The position numbers and the translations under genes were made by a program. A stretch of DNA of 64,000 bases. Origin: Clostridium sp. C8-1-8. GTDB lineage: Bacteria; Bacillota; Clostridia; Clostridiales; Clostridiaceae. The DNA is taken from positions 113,333 to 177,332 of the forward strand of contig NZ_JAABNO010000011.1 in assembly GCF_009928445.1 (NCBI RefSeq), written 5' to 3'. This document shows, piece after piece, positions 45,695-55,171 of this stretch. Each line of letters opens with the position of its first letter. The stretch's first letter is position 1. Below the pieces are notes generated by a model. That model saw nothing but the letters and a program-made list of their open reading frames with translations, did not search any database and was not told where the DNA came from.

Positions 45695-45810
45695 CTATTT
45701 TTTACTGCTTACCATAATCTTTTTACACATTTTTAAAAAGGTACATAAGCAAAAAGTTATTAAATCAGCTTATTTTACCATAATTATTATTTCGCGGGAA
45801 ATAACGAGTT

Positions 45811-46302
45811 TTAATGCATATCTTTCATGCTTGGCATACTATTTACAATTTCAGGGTTTACCATGCCGAAGATCATAGCAATGTGGGCAACTACCAAGAA
45901 TCCTCCGACAAGCATAAAGTGAAGCTTTAGTTTCTCTTCTTCAGACTTATTTCTAAAAATCAGCCCAAGTTCCATTAGAGATATTGGAAGTAGGAATAAA
46001 ACACCGCTAAGATAGAAACCAACAGCCACTACATCAACCCAGGTATGCCAACCTCCAGAGGTAGTTAGTGGTATTACTGCGTTGATAAGTAAATAAATAA
46101 AAATTCCTGTAAAGTATAGTCCTGCAAAGATTCCAACTAACTTATTTATAGTTTTAACAGCGCCTTGTTTTACTCTGTTAAAAATTATAAAGAATTCAGT
46201 GATTGTCAGTGTTTCAGCACATATAACTGGTATAGCCATGAAGATAATAAGATTCCAAGGCTGATTATCTGATAAAAGTGACATATAGTGTGTCATGTTC
46301 AT
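45811..46302 (-). CDS. Four- to five-helix membrane protein, possibly DUF6803
   Basis: About 163 aa. ATG 46302 (MNMTHYMSLLSDNQPWN) follows AGGGGGA; ATG 46323 precedes that site. Hydrophobic helices at about 18-38, 55-78, 90-112 and 130-150. The tail PSMKDMH and N-terminal NMTHYM are rich in Met and His, which can bind copper. I recall similar clostridial proteins as DUF6803, not confirmed. Function unknown; single gene, convergent with the serine operon. Confidence 0.65.
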   Translation of the reverse strand: MNMTHYMSLLSDNQPWNLIIFMAIPVICAETLTITEFFIIFNRVKQGAVKTINKLVGIFAGLYFTGIFIYLLINAVIPLTTSGGWHTWVDVVAVGFYLSGVLFLLPISLMELGLIFRNKSEEEKLKLHFMLVGGFLVVAHIAMIFGMVNPEIVNSMPSMKDMH

Positions 46303-46517
46303 AATAGTGAATCCCCCTAACATATGGTTGTGACTATAAATTACTAAAATGTTGTGAAGATTGTATGAAGAAAGAATATGTAATTAAACAAATTTAACAT
46401 ATATTCATAAAACGAGAGTAATTAAAAATATTACCAGTACAAGACATTAAAAGCATTTTTTATGGTAGTATAATATTGGAATATATGTAATTTGTAGCTT
46501 CGTGGGGGTGAAGTAGT

Positions 46518-47090
46518 TTGGACGATATAGATTTAGTTGAAAGAATTTTAAAAGGTGAAGCAAAATATTTTGAGTATATTATTGATAAATATGAACTCCC
46601 TATATTAAAGTACATATATAGTTTTATTGGTGACAGAGCTATGGCTGAAGATTTATGTCAAGATACATTTGTATCTGTTTATAATAAGTTGTATACATAT
46701 AATAAAGAAAATAAGTTTTCTACTTGGATATATTCTATCGCACATAATAAGGCTATTGACTACTTAAGAAAGGCTTCTAAAAATAAGGAAATTGCAATTG
46801 ACAATATTAAAGATTCAATTTCAGGGGAAAGATCTCCTCAAGAGATAGTAGAATATAAAGAAATCCTAGTGTCTATAGAAAATTTTATAAATACCTTAAG
46901 TTTGATAGACAAGCAAATAGTATATTTTAAATATGCTCATCCTGAAATGTCATTTAAGGAAATATCAAAACTTATGGGGATGAATGAGTCTACGGTAAAG
47001 AAACGGTATTATCGATTGTATACCAAATACGAAAAGTATACTAATAATAAAATTAAAGGAGGTGACAGTTATGGAGTGTCTAGAGTTTAG
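46518..47090 (+). CDS. ECF RNA polymerase sigma factor
   Basis: 190 aa, TTG start after GGGGGTGAAG. Region 2: YIYSFIGDRAMAEDLCQDTF with KFSTWIYSIAHNKAIDYLRK. Region 4: LSLIDKQIVYFKYAHPEMSFKEISKLMGMNESTVKKRYYRL (spanning about 130-170). Regions 1 and 3 are absent, as in ECF factors. The last 20 nt overlap the anti-sigma gene. Confidence 0.93.
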   Translation: MDDIDLVERILKGEAKYFEYIIDKYELPILKYIYSFIGDRAMAEDLCQDTFVSVYNKLYTYNKENKFSTWIYSIAHNKAIDYLRKASKNKEIAIDNIKDSISGERSPQEIVEYKEILVSIENFINTLSLIDKQIVYFKYAHPEMSFKEISKLMGMNESTVKKRYYRLYTKYEKYTNNKIKGGDSYGVSRV

Positions 47091-48636
47091 AGAAAAAATT
47101 ATAGAGCTTATAGAAGCTCAACTACCGGATGACTTTAAGAATCAGATGGAAAAACATATAGATGAGTGTGAAACATGTAGAAGATACTATGAAAATAAGA
47201 CTTTTATTAGAGAGAGTCTGTTTAACGATATAGCCAGAGAAGACTTCACCTATAACAGTAGAAAATCTAGCATAATGGGTTCTATAGACTTAGAGAGGTA
47301 CAATAAGAGTTCTGTAAAAGCTATTAGTATAGTTAGAAGGAATAACAAGAAAATCATACACTTTGGGTTAGCTGTTGCCTCATTATTTATTTTCATGCTT
47401 ATACTTCCGGTGATGGAGCTTGATTCGAAAAATAATGATTCACCGATTAGTTATGGTGCTAGCTATGCTGATAAGGAAATAAAAGATGCAAAGAAAGATA
47501 ATAGAGATGCTAGAGATGAAAACAAATCTTCAGTATATATAACTGAAGATAAAGATATGACTAAAAGATATATAGGAACAGCTTCAGAAGCTAGTAAAGA
47601 TTTAGTTAACGGAAAAGATAAAGATATGACTCTTGTAGCATCGAACAGCATCTACCTCATATTAGATAATAAAAGTGTTTTTTATTATTCATTAGATAAT
47701 AGAACTGATTTTTATTTAAAAGAGGGTATTTTTAATAGTGAAGGGATTAACGGTAGCGGTGATATGAGAGTGTATAGCCCTACCAAAAGGTTTATCTTTC
47801 TAACTAATAAATCCATATCTTCTAATTGCTATATAGTAGATACAAAACTTAGTGAAATTTTAAAGGTTAATATTTCTGAGCCTATAGATGACGGGGATAT
47901 AACCTGGTCAACTAATGATAGATATCTCTGTATTCAAGTTCAAGATGATATTTATTTATATAATCTAGATAGTAAAAAGCTTAGTTATGTATCTAATGAA
48001 AATAAAGATACTGTTAAGTATGTTACTGATGAAGGGGTAATAATAACTTCAAGAAATACTCTATTACCTTCCAATAGGACTATAGAAGGAATAAATCCAT
48101 ATGAATTGTTTGCATATAATAATTATATATATGCATTATGTTATGATGATAAAAAAAATACTGAACTTTATCAATATGATTATAGCAATAATAGACTTAG
48201 TAAGATTTTTGATCTTGGACAGAGAAGATATACCTATGGTAAAAAGTCTGATAGCCCATTTCTAATATCAGTGAATACAGATGTTAATGGCAATGATGAA
48301 GGCTGTATATTTAACATAAATACTATGAAAGTCCATTATTATAGTAAGACTATAGATATACAGAATGACTTTAAAAATTATATTTCACCAAGTGGAAATA
48401 GATATATAAGTAAGACTACTAATACTGATGGAAAACAAGTCTTTAACGTATATACTGAAGGAAAGAACGACGTCATCACCATACCAACCGTAAATCTCAT
48501 AGAAACATTCGTTAATGATGATACGATTATATATGGAGAAAGAAAGATTAAAGGAAGTGATGCTGTTTTCCAAGCTGTGAGGCTTGATCTCAATAGCGGA
48601 CAGAAAAAGGGTATATTTATTGTGCCAGAAAAATAA
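47071..48636 (+). CDS. Zinc-finger anti-sigma factor with extracellular beta-propeller-like domain
   Basis: 521 aa. ATG 47071 (MECLEFREKI) follows AAAGGAGGTGA; a GTG at 47062 lies within that site. The ZAS domain is HIDECETC (H-x3-C-x2-C, about 29-36). One helix near 95-112 (FGLAVASLFIFMLILPVM) then a large outer domain with repeated Tyr/Asp/Asn-rich strands (for example NRYISKT, DRYLCIQ, NRTDFYL), like a TolB/WD-type propeller. It should hold the sigma factor at the membrane and release it on an outer signal. The size of the sensor part is unusual. Confidence 0.85.
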   Translation: MECLEFREKIIELIEAQLPDDFKNQMEKHIDECETCRRYYENKTFIRESLFNDIAREDFTYNSRKSSIMGSIDLERYNKSSVKAISIVRRNNKKIIHFGLAVASLFIFMLILPVMELDSKNNDSPISYGASYADKEIKDAKKDNRDARDENKSSVYITEDKDMTKRYIGTASEASKDLVNGKDKDMTLVASNSIYLILDNKSVFYYSLDNRTDFYLKEGIFNSEGINGSGDMRVYSPTKRFIFLTNKSISSNCYIVDTKLSEILKVNISEPIDDGDITWSTNDRYLCIQVQDDIYLYNLDSKKLSYVSNENKDTVKYVTDEGVIITSRNTLLPSNRTIEGINPYELFAYNNYIYALCYDDKKNTELYQYDYSNNRLSKIFDLGQRRYTYGKKSDSPFLISVNTDVNGNDEGCIFNINTMKVHYYSKTIDIQNDFKNYISPSGNRYISKTTNTDGKQVFNVYTEGKNDVITIPTVNLIETFVNDDTIIYGERKIKGSDAVFQAVRLDLNSGQKKGIFIVPEK

Positions 48637-48648
48637 ATCTAATTAAAT

Positions 48649-48691
48649 AAATAGCGACACACTTATACGTTAGATAAGTGTGTCGCTATTT
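48649..48691. terminator. Bidirectional terminator between anti-sigma and mtnN genes
   Basis: Perfect 18-bp stem (48649-48666 with 48674-48691), A-rich before and T-rich after; both genes end on it. Confidence 0.88.
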
Positions 48692-48693
48692 GC

Positions 48694-49386
48694 TTAAATA
48701 AGCTCAATCATAGCTTTTAATATTGAGGTTGAATTCTTTACTCCTATTGGAATAAACTTTTCATAGTCCATATGAGCACCGTTATTAGCGTTATCAGATA
48801 TGGATCTTATAACTACAAAAGGTACATGATTTAGGTAGGCAACATGAGCAATACTACCACCTTCCATCTCACAAGCAGAAGCATCGAATTCCTTAGCTAG
48901 CCATTGAATTTTTTCTAAGCTTGCTATAAACTGGTCTCCGGATACGATTCTTCCTACAAATGTATTAATATCAGGAAGTGACTTGCAAGCCTCTTTAGCT
49001 ATTTCTACAAGTTTTTCATCACACTTGAAGTCAAATGTATCTAGTCTTGGTATCTGACCTGGTTTATCTCCAAAAACAGTTGTATCTATGTCATGTTGAA
49101 CTAAGGAATTTCCTATTACAACATCTCCTGGATAAATGTCTTTGCCGATACCACCAGCAACTCCAACATTTATAACCATATTAACCTTGTATTCGCTGAT
49201 AAGCACTTGAGTACAAACTGCAGCATTAACCTTTCCAATGCCGCAAACAACAGCTACTACATCCTTGCCCCACAAGTTTCCACGGTGAAAAGTCATATTT
49301 GCTTTTTTTTCAGTATTCTCTAAATTCATATCTTTTAGAAGAATTTCTAATTCTTCATTCATTGCACCAATGATTCCTATAGTCAT
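48694..49386 (-). CDS. mtnN: 5'-methylthioadenosine/S-adenosylhomocysteine nucleosidase
   Basis: 230 aa. IGIIGAMNEELEILL at the start, GGIGKDIYPGDVVIG near 78, and the substrate motif ACEMEGGSIAHVAYLNHVPFVVIRSISD (about 172-199) with the catalytic Asp late. Cleaves MTA and SAH to free adenine, recycling SAM by-products and making the AI-2 precursor. Single gene, AGGTCTG-type ribosome site upstream. Confidence 0.96.
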   Translation of the reverse strand: MTIGIIGAMNEELEILLKDMNLENTEKKANMTFHRGNLWGKDVVAVVCGIGKVNAAVCTQVLISEYKVNMVINVGVAGGIGKDIYPGDVVIGNSLVQHDIDTTVFGDKPGQIPRLDTFDFKCDEKLVEIAKEACKSLPDINTFVGRIVSGDQFIASLEKIQWLAKEFDASACEMEGGSIAHVAYLNHVPFVVIRSISDNANNGAHMDYEKFIPIGVKNSTSILKAMIELI

Positions 49387-49493
49387 AACAGACCTCCATA
49401 AAAGTTAATAATTCTAATTATACTTAATATGCTCGTATTTCTCAAATAAACAGCATAATTTAAATAAGGATTTGTTGGGTTTATATATTTAAA

Positions 49494-50420
49494 TTATACG
49501 TTAAAGTCTAATTCTTTATCAAAGTTTGTATTGTTTCTTACAGAATCATAATGAATTCTACGATTTTTTAAGTCTAACCTCTTTAGTCCAAAGCGCATTA
49601 GTAGGATGCCTACAACTACCACTGCTATTGAAGTAGCTACTAATAGATAGATATTGTGTATGTTTTTTAGCTCAGGAATAATAGCACATATGTTATTAGT
49701 AGCATGACATAATATTGATAGGAATATTGATTTAGTACTTAAATAAACATAGCCTAGTATTAGTCCAAGTAAAAAAGCATTTATTCCTTGTGGAAGATTC
49801 ATATGCATAGCAGCGAAAATTAATGAGGAAATAACTAAAGCAACCTTAGGAGAATACTTTTTAGACAGACCGTTTAGTATTATTCCTCTATTTACGAATT
49901 CTTCTTGTATAGGTGCTATTATTACTGCAGTTATTATTCCTATGGCAGGGTTTATAAACATCTGATCAAAGGCCTTTTCTATAAAATCAGGAACAGGTAT
50001 TAGGTCTACAAGGTAACTTAAAGATCCAGAGAATAATAATCGAAAGCCTAAAATTAAAGCAATAACTCCTAAAATATCTGAAGTTTTAAATTTTCTTTCT
50101 GGGAAGGAGTTGTAGCTTTTCTTAGTAAACCCTTTCCACATTATAAGGATTGTTAATAAAAATGATATAAAAGTAGATATCAGTAAAAAGCTTTGGGATT
50201 TTTCAATACCTTTAATAGTTGCATCAATACTTAAAGGTGATGCAGAGTATGCCTTTATTGCGTAACCTATCATTAATACTATATCCACAGCAAAAGGTAT
50301 TATAAGTGCAAATAGCACAGCAATCATAATTGAGACAAATATACCAAATTTATCAGGAGTAACCTTCTCTTCTTCTAAATCGATAAAAGGATTAAATATA
50401 ATTAGTTTTCTAAGATTCAT
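49494..50420 (-). CDS. CPBP-family intramembrane metalloprotease
   Basis: 308 aa with seven or eight membrane helices. The ABI/CPBP motifs are present: APIQEEFVNRGIILNGL (EExxxR-like) near 175, FAAMHMNLPQGINAFLLGLILGYVY (FxxxH) near 210, and ILCHATNN (HxxxN) near 250. Such proteins resemble CAAX prenyl proteases; in bacteria they are linked to bacteriocin immunity or membrane protein processing. ATG after AGGTGAAA. A Fur-like box lies about 95 nt upstream. Confidence 0.88.
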   Translation of the reverse strand: MNLRKLIIFNPFIDLEEEKVTPDKFGIFVSIMIAVLFALIIPFAVDIVLMIGYAIKAYSASPLSIDATIKGIEKSQSFLLISTFISFLLTILIMWKGFTKKSYNSFPERKFKTSDILGVIALILGFRLLFSGSLSYLVDLIPVPDFIEKAFDQMFINPAIGIITAVIIAPIQEEFVNRGIILNGLSKKYSPKVALVISSLIFAAMHMNLPQGINAFLLGLILGYVYLSTKSIFLSILCHATNNICAIIPELKNIHNIYLLVATSIAVVVVGILLMRFGLKRLDLKNRRIHYDSVRNNTNFDKELDFNV

Positions 50421-50512
50421 TTTTTCACCTCATTATGTAGTCAAATATAATCATTATATTAACACGAAATACAATTAATGTAAAACTATAAAAGGTTGTA
50501 TAACATATTTGA

Positions 50513-50527
50513 TGATAATCATTATTT
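50513..50527. promoter_or_regulatory. Fur-family (7-1-7) box-like palindrome
   Basis: TGATAATCATTATTT matches the Fur/PerR/Zur 7-1-7 consensus TGATAATNATTATCA at 13 of 15 positions. It lies about 95 nt upstream of the CPBP protease gene (minus) and 240 nt before tcdA (plus). The rest of the 50421-50764 spacer is AT-rich without other clear signals. Confidence 0.5.
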
Positions 50528-50764
50528 ACCTATTGATGCGATAAGATTTATAGTATATTATATAAGTTGTTTTATAGATAAAGATGTATAGTTCAATAAA
50601 GATGTACCACTTCAGTCATAAATCAATTTTCAAAAATCATCTTGGTCTTGAGAGGATAATTTGAAAATATAAGTCTTATTATGAAGCTCTACATCTATAA
50701 CTAGTAGCTAAGTTTAACAATGAACGAACACATCTAGAGGTTAGGTGAAAAGGAGAGTAATATA

Positions 50765-51526
50765 ATGCTACAGCATTCATTATCAAGAACAGAGCTCCTT
50801 ATAGGAAAAGAAGCATTACATAAATTAAAGGATAGTAAAGTAGTTGTATTTGGAGTAGGCGGTGTTGGAAGTTTTACTGTAGAAGCTTTGGCTAGAGCTG
50901 GAGTAGGAACTCTAGTACTTATCGATGATGATACGGTATGTTTGACTAACTTAAATAGACAAGTACATGCTACGTATAAGACCATAAGTAAGAATAAAGT
51001 TGATGTTATGAAAGAAAGAATCGGAGAAATAAATAGGCAGTGTGAGATTATAACACACCAAGTATTTGTTACAGAAGACAATATATCAGAGATAATTACT
51101 GATGATGTTGATTATGTAGTTGATGCTATAGATACAGTATCAGCTAAGATAGCCTTAGCTGTGTATTGCGAAAACAAGAATATAAAGCTTATGAGTTGTA
51201 TGGGCACAGGCAATAAGTTAGATCCAACTCAATTTAAGGTTACTGACATATATAAAACGAAGGTATGTCCTTTGGCTAAGGTAATGAGATATGAGTTAAG
51301 AAAAAAAGGAGTAAAGAAGCTAAAAGTAGTTTACTCTGAAGAAGTTCCAAGAAAGCCAAAGATGGATGAGGTTGTTACTTGTAAGGAAGGTTGTGTATGC
51401 ACAGGCGGTAGTAAGAAGTGTGCTGTTAAGAGACAAATACCAGGTAGTGTATCCTTTGTCCCACCGGTAGCAGGTATGATAATAGCTTCTGAAGTTGTTA
51501 GAGATCTTATAGAAGAATATATATAA
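50765..51526 (+). CDS. tcdA: tRNA threonylcarbamoyladenosine dehydratase
   Basis: 253 aa, ATG after AAAGGAGAG. ThiF/E1-like ATP-binding GVGGVGSFTVEALARAGVGTLVLIDDDTV (about 31-59) and NLNRQVHA, acidic DAIDTVSAKI near 123. C-terminal Cys motifs CKEGCVCTGGSKKC suit the family. Cyclises t6A at position 37 of tRNAs to ct6A, needed for accurate ANN decoding. Single gene. Confidence 0.93.
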   Translation: MLQHSLSRTELLIGKEALHKLKDSKVVVFGVGGVGSFTVEALARAGVGTLVLIDDDTVCLTNLNRQVHATYKTISKNKVDVMKERIGEINRQCEIITHQVFVTEDNISEIITDDVDYVVDAIDTVSAKIALAVYCENKNIKLMSCMGTGNKLDPTQFKVTDIYKTKVCPLAKVMRYELRKKGVKKLKVVYSEEVPRKPKMDEVVTCKEGCVCTGGSKKCAVKRQIPGSVSFVPPVAGMIIASEVVRDLIEEYI

Positions 51527-51528
51527 AG

Positions 51529-51568
51529 AAAATAAATGTACTTTTTATTCAAAAAGTACATTTATTTT
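51529..51568. terminator. Bidirectional terminator between tcdA and the DUF4230 gene
   Basis: Perfect 18-bp stem AAAATAAATGTACTTTTT (51529-51546) with 51551-51568, 4-nt loop. Its left part contains the stop codon of the DUF4230 gene. Confidence 0.82.
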
Positions 51569-52204
51569 TACATTGTCATCAACGATAGGTTTGATTAACT
51601 TTTTTACGGTATCTTCGCTATTTTTTACAGCTTCATCATAAATAGTTGTATCTTTTAATTTACTACCCATCCTAGAGATTACCTCTTTATCTATTACTGC
51701 ACTCTCGTCCTTGGTTAATTTTATATCACCAAATCTGAGAAGTCCTTTCTCCGTGGATTCAAAAGTGGTTTTATCATAATCTATTGTAGGCGTACTAGCA
51801 ATTGGTCTTGGTAAATGTACAGTTACTATTTTATTCAGCTTGTCTATCTTAACCTTAGAGTTGTCTATTGAAGATAAGTCTAAAGAGTAAGATCCTTTTC
51901 CGTAATAATCTACTTTCTGGATTTTTTTAAAAACGTCCCATTCTCCCCAGCTATTATCAATAACCATTTTTTCGTTGAGGTCAACTTCAACTACAACTAG
52001 CTTTTCCACTTTCTGTATTTTGTCTACTATACTTTCCTCGGTAACGAAGGATAACTTAGTATTAGATTTGGATGGAAGCATTTTTGTTATCTTTGGCTTG
52101 TCCTTATCTTCTATAACTCTGTAGCTTATGTAGCAACCTAAAGAGGTGAATACTAAGAAGGCTAGTATAATATTGAAAGTCTTTTTTCTAATATTTTTGA
52201 ACAT
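51545..52204 (-). CDS. DUF4230 membrane-anchored protein
   Basis: 219 aa, ATG after AGGAGGTG. One N-terminal helix (about 12-30) and an outer domain fitting DUF4230: LSFVTEESIVDKIQKVEKLVVVEVDLNE, DYYGKGSYSLDLSSID, TVHLPRPIASTPTIDYDKT, and the long helix ending KDTTIYDEAVKNSEDTVKKLI. No enzyme motif; the function of the family is not known to me. Confidence 0.82.
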   Translation of the reverse strand: MFKNIRKKTFNIILAFLVFTSLGCYISYRVIEDKDKPKITKMLPSKSNTKLSFVTEESIVDKIQKVEKLVVVEVDLNEKMVIDNSWGEWDVFKKIQKVDYYGKGSYSLDLSSIDNSKVKIDKLNKIVTVHLPRPIASTPTIDYDKTTFESTEKGLLRFGDIKLTKDESAVIDKEVISRMGSKLKDTTIYDEAVKNSEDTVKKLIKPIVDDNVKINVLFE

Positions 52205-52532
52205 GATACACCTCCTGAATTTATAAATATCTTTAAATAATTATTATAATTTTCCTCATAATAGTACAACTTGTCAAGTACTATAACCTGGAAGGAATAC
52301 ATTGATTCCTTTTAGATTTTATTATATTAGACAATAATTTGATATATACGTAGGATTTTATTGTGCATAATAGTCTTTTTGAAGAATATAGTAACAATTT
52401 CATAAGCAGTTATAAAAGTTTTATTAAAAAATACATTTTATGATAAATGTTTAATGGCTTAGAGTATACTGAGATATAAAAGAACACCGAAGATAATTTC
52501 CTCAGTGTTTCTTATTATTTATATCTAGGGTT
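52205..52532. other. Gene-free spacer
   Basis: AT-rich 328 bp. A weak hairpin at about 52482-52510 (GAACAC/GTGTTT with mismatches) may end the minus-strand methyltransferase transcript. No other feature seen. Confidence 0.45.
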
Positions 52533-53735
52533 TTAATAAGCTTCCCAGCCTTCATTTAAGAATTTATAGAGTGCAGGATATGCATTTAATGATGCCATTA
52601 AAGAAATATAATCATCCATAAGTTCTGGTTTTTCTTTTCCTGTCTTAACTGCTCTAATCATTAAGTTTTTAGGGGTTTCTAATGGAGAAATGTATTCCAC
52701 AACTGAAACATTATACCCTTTGCTTTCTAGCATCATACTTCTCATTCCATCAGTTAAAGCATCAGCAATTCTAGCCTTTAATATTCCATGTTTTAGTATG
52801 CCCTTTAGTGGTTCATAGCTATATTGATTTAGCAATTCTCTATGACAACAAGGCACAGCTATGATTGAGTCACTTTCTACCTTTATTCCAAGAGCAATAG
52901 CCATATCTGTTGCAGTATCGCAAGCATGAAGAGATATAACCATATGTATCTTTCTTTTAGGACTAAATTTCTTTATATCTATAGCATGAAACTCCATATT
53001 TCTATAGCCTAGGTTTTCTGCCATTTTCTTAGAGCTATTAATAACACCTTCAGATATATCTAATCCTATGAAATGACATTTTCTCTTTTTCACTTCTGTG
53101 AGATAGTAATTAAGAACAAAGGTTAGATAAGATTTTCCACAACCACAATCTAATATGGTTAGAACTTCATTTCTAGGTAAAGCTTCAAGAGTGCCGTCTA
53201 AGATCTCTACATAATGATCTATCTGATTATATTTTCTTATTTTATCATTCTTAACCTTTCCTGATTGAGACATTATTCCTATCTCTTTAAGTAGGGCATC
53301 TGCTTTTCCTACTTTAATAAAATAATCTCTATTAAGTAGAGTAGAAGTCTCTTTAAAAGTATGTTCTGATGCCTCCTCTTTCTTTATAGCAAGAGGTGAA
53401 CTTTCCTTTACTTCCGTATTGTTCATTTTTACATTCTTATTATCACCAGTTATTACTATATCGGTGCCTCTTTCTCTATATAGTATGGTAACTGTATCAT
53501 AATTATCACATTCAGAACTTATTTTTTCAAACAATTCTATTATACTTAGCGATTCGGTTTTTCCATTAAAGTTGTATTTTATGTTGCCATCCTCAAAACT
53601 ACCATTACCTTTAAATTCTTTAAGCCCTGCGGTATAGGTTACGTATATATTTTTAAATGTGCTTGAGTCCTCTAAAAACCTGTTGCTAATTCCCATTAAA
53701 AACAACTTTATCTTAGTAATACTTTGTTTATTCAT
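52533..53735 (-). CDS. Class I SAM-dependent methyltransferase (Methyltransf_32-like)
   Basis: About 400 aa. ATG 53735 (MNKQSITKIKLF) with GGTGATGT just before; the frame upstream would add an odd hydrophobic tail with no ribosome site. The N-terminal half (1-150) has no motif I know. The methyltransferase half holds motif I VLTILDCGCGKSYLTFVLNYYL (starting near 205), GLDISEGVINSSKK, and the family stretch VISLHACDTATDMAIALGI then VPCCHRELLNQ. Resembles RNA or protein methyltransferases of the Methyltransf_32 group; substrate unknown. Confidence 0.82.
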   Translation of the reverse strand: MNKQSITKIKLFLMGISNRFLEDSSTFKNIYVTYTAGLKEFKGNGSFEDGNIKYNFNGKTESLSIIELFEKISSECDNYDTVTILYRERGTDIVITGDNKNVKMNNTEVKESSPLAIKKEEASEHTFKETSTLLNRDYFIKVGKADALLKEIGIMSQSGKVKNDKIRKYNQIDHYVEILDGTLEALPRNEVLTILDCGCGKSYLTFVLNYYLTEVKKRKCHFIGLDISEGVINSSKKMAENLGYRNMEFHAIDIKKFSPKRKIHMVISLHACDTATDMAIALGIKVESDSIIAVPCCHRELLNQYSYEPLKGILKHGILKARIADALTDGMRSMMLESKGYNVSVVEYISPLETPKNLMIRAVKTGKEKPELMDDYISLMASLNAYPALYKFLNEGWEAY

Positions 53736-53824
53736 TACATCACCAAAAGCCTTTCTTAAAACTAAAAATACATAAAATAATATAAACACAACATAAGGTA
53801 AATATCAATAGTAGTATTACCAAT

Positions 53825-53840
53825 TTTACTAATTAGTAAA
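53825..53840. promoter_or_regulatory. 16-bp perfect palindrome in a divergent spacer
   Basis: TTTACTAATTAGTAAA, possible operator (MarR-like or homologous), 90 nt upstream of the methyltransferase gene and 280 nt before the GNAT gene. The rest of 53736-54122 holds a possible TATAAT near 53898 and nothing else clear. Confidence 0.4.
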
Positions 53841-54122
53841 TTATAATTTTTGCCGTTAATTTACTTAAAGTTTTCTATAAACAAAATACATATTTATGAT
53901 ATAATTAATGAGATTATTCATAGAGGTACTACTTCGGTATAGATTATTATTTTTAAATACTGTTGCAGATAATAGGTACTTTTATATTTCTTTTGCATTT
54001 GTTGTATTATCTTTAAGTGAAACTATTGAAATATAATTTTAATAACTAAAACTAAATTTAGTTAGAAATAGAGAATAAGTAATTGATACTTGATAAATTT
54101 CATTGATCAGGGGATGGACTTT

Positions 54123-55058
54123 ATGGCTGAAAAGAAGACTATATCTATAGAGCTAATAAGAGGTACTGATAAGGATTATATTATAAAGGATTATAGTGGA
54201 ATAACTATTGGAAGGTTTAATGTAATCGAGTTTGAGCCAGAGAATCAAAGGTCTACTATAAGATTTAAGTTCTATAGGAATGATAATTATCAGATGATGA
54301 AACAAGCACTAGAAAAGTGCTTAGAAAATATATTTAAGGGAAATAAAATATATAAGGTAAATATTTTAGCAAATGAAAGTTCCAATGTTTCTGCGTTTTT
54401 TGATTTAGGTTTTATTCTAGAGGGAATAGTATCAAATAATTTGGTGCAAAATGATTGTCATAAAAGCGAATTATTGTTTGGTATAAATCTTAATGATTTT
54501 AGGAATTTTCAAAACATAACTATATTAAAGCTTAAAGGCAGAAGGATAGAGTTAAGAAATTTAACTCCAGAACATACTTCTCAATTATTAGAATTTTACA
54601 TAAGAAACGAAAAGCATCTAAAAACTTTTGAACCTGCTAGAGATAAAAGCTTTTATACCTATGAGACTCAGTTATCTATATTGTTAGAGAGCTATAAACA
54701 ATTTATGAATGGATCAAGTATTGATTTCGGAATATTTTTGAATGGTGAGTTGATAGGTAAAATAAAGCTATCTAATATTGTTTTAGGGGTTTTTAAAAGT
54801 GGTATACTAGGTTATTCAATGGATGAAAAACATTGTGGTTTAGGATATATGAAAGAATCTGTGAACTTAATTATAGACTATTGCTTTAATGATATGGGCC
54901 TTCATAGACTAGAAGCATCTACATTGGTTGACAATCTAAAATCACAGAATGTATTACTTAAATGTGGCTTTAAAAAAATTGGTTTAAATGAGAAGTATCT
55001 TTTTATAAATGGTGAGTGGAGAGATCACATAACCTTCTGTAAAATTAATGATATATAA
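54123..55058 (+). CDS. Double-domain GNAT-type acetyltransferase
   Basis: About 311 aa. ATG 54123 (MAEKKTISIEL) follows GGGGATGG. Two GNAT-like halves: a short, divergent one (about 1-135, with GITIGRFNVIEFEPENQRSTIRF) and a RimJ/RimL-like one (about 140-311, with IELRNLTPEHTSQLLEFYI, GYSMDEKHCGLGYMKESVNLIIDYCFNDMGLHRLEAST as the acetyl-CoA region, and NVLLKCGFKKIG). The C-terminal half is likely active; the first probably structural. Substrate unknown, perhaps a ribosomal protein N-terminus. Confidence 0.82.
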   Translation: MAEKKTISIELIRGTDKDYIIKDYSGITIGRFNVIEFEPENQRSTIRFKFYRNDNYQMMKQALEKCLENIFKGNKIYKVNILANESSNVSAFFDLGFILEGIVSNNLVQNDCHKSELLFGINLNDFRNFQNITILKLKGRRIELRNLTPEHTSQLLEFYIRNEKHLKTFEPARDKSFYTYETQLSILLESYKQFMNGSSIDFGIFLNGELIGKIKLSNIVLGVFKSGILGYSMDEKHCGLGYMKESVNLIIDYCFNDMGLHRLEASTLVDNLKSQNVLLKCGFKKIGLNEKYLFINGEWRDHITFCKINDI

Positions 55059-55171
55059 TCTTTATTTAGTCCAGTTGAATTTGCTTTAAGGGGGATTTAC
55101 ACTTGCCTTACCAAAGTAATAATTTGTATGAAGTAATTCTTAGAAGAATAGATAGAAAAGGAGTTTGGGAC

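Noticed and set aside
45684..45878. 64-codon plus-strand frame
   Set aside because: Starts inside a terminator hairpin, no ribosome site, overlaps the 3' end of the minus-strand membrane gene.
53908..54036. 42-aa hydrophobic frame before the GNAT gene
   Set aside because: No ribosome site and no recognisable pattern; could be chance in AT-rich DNA.
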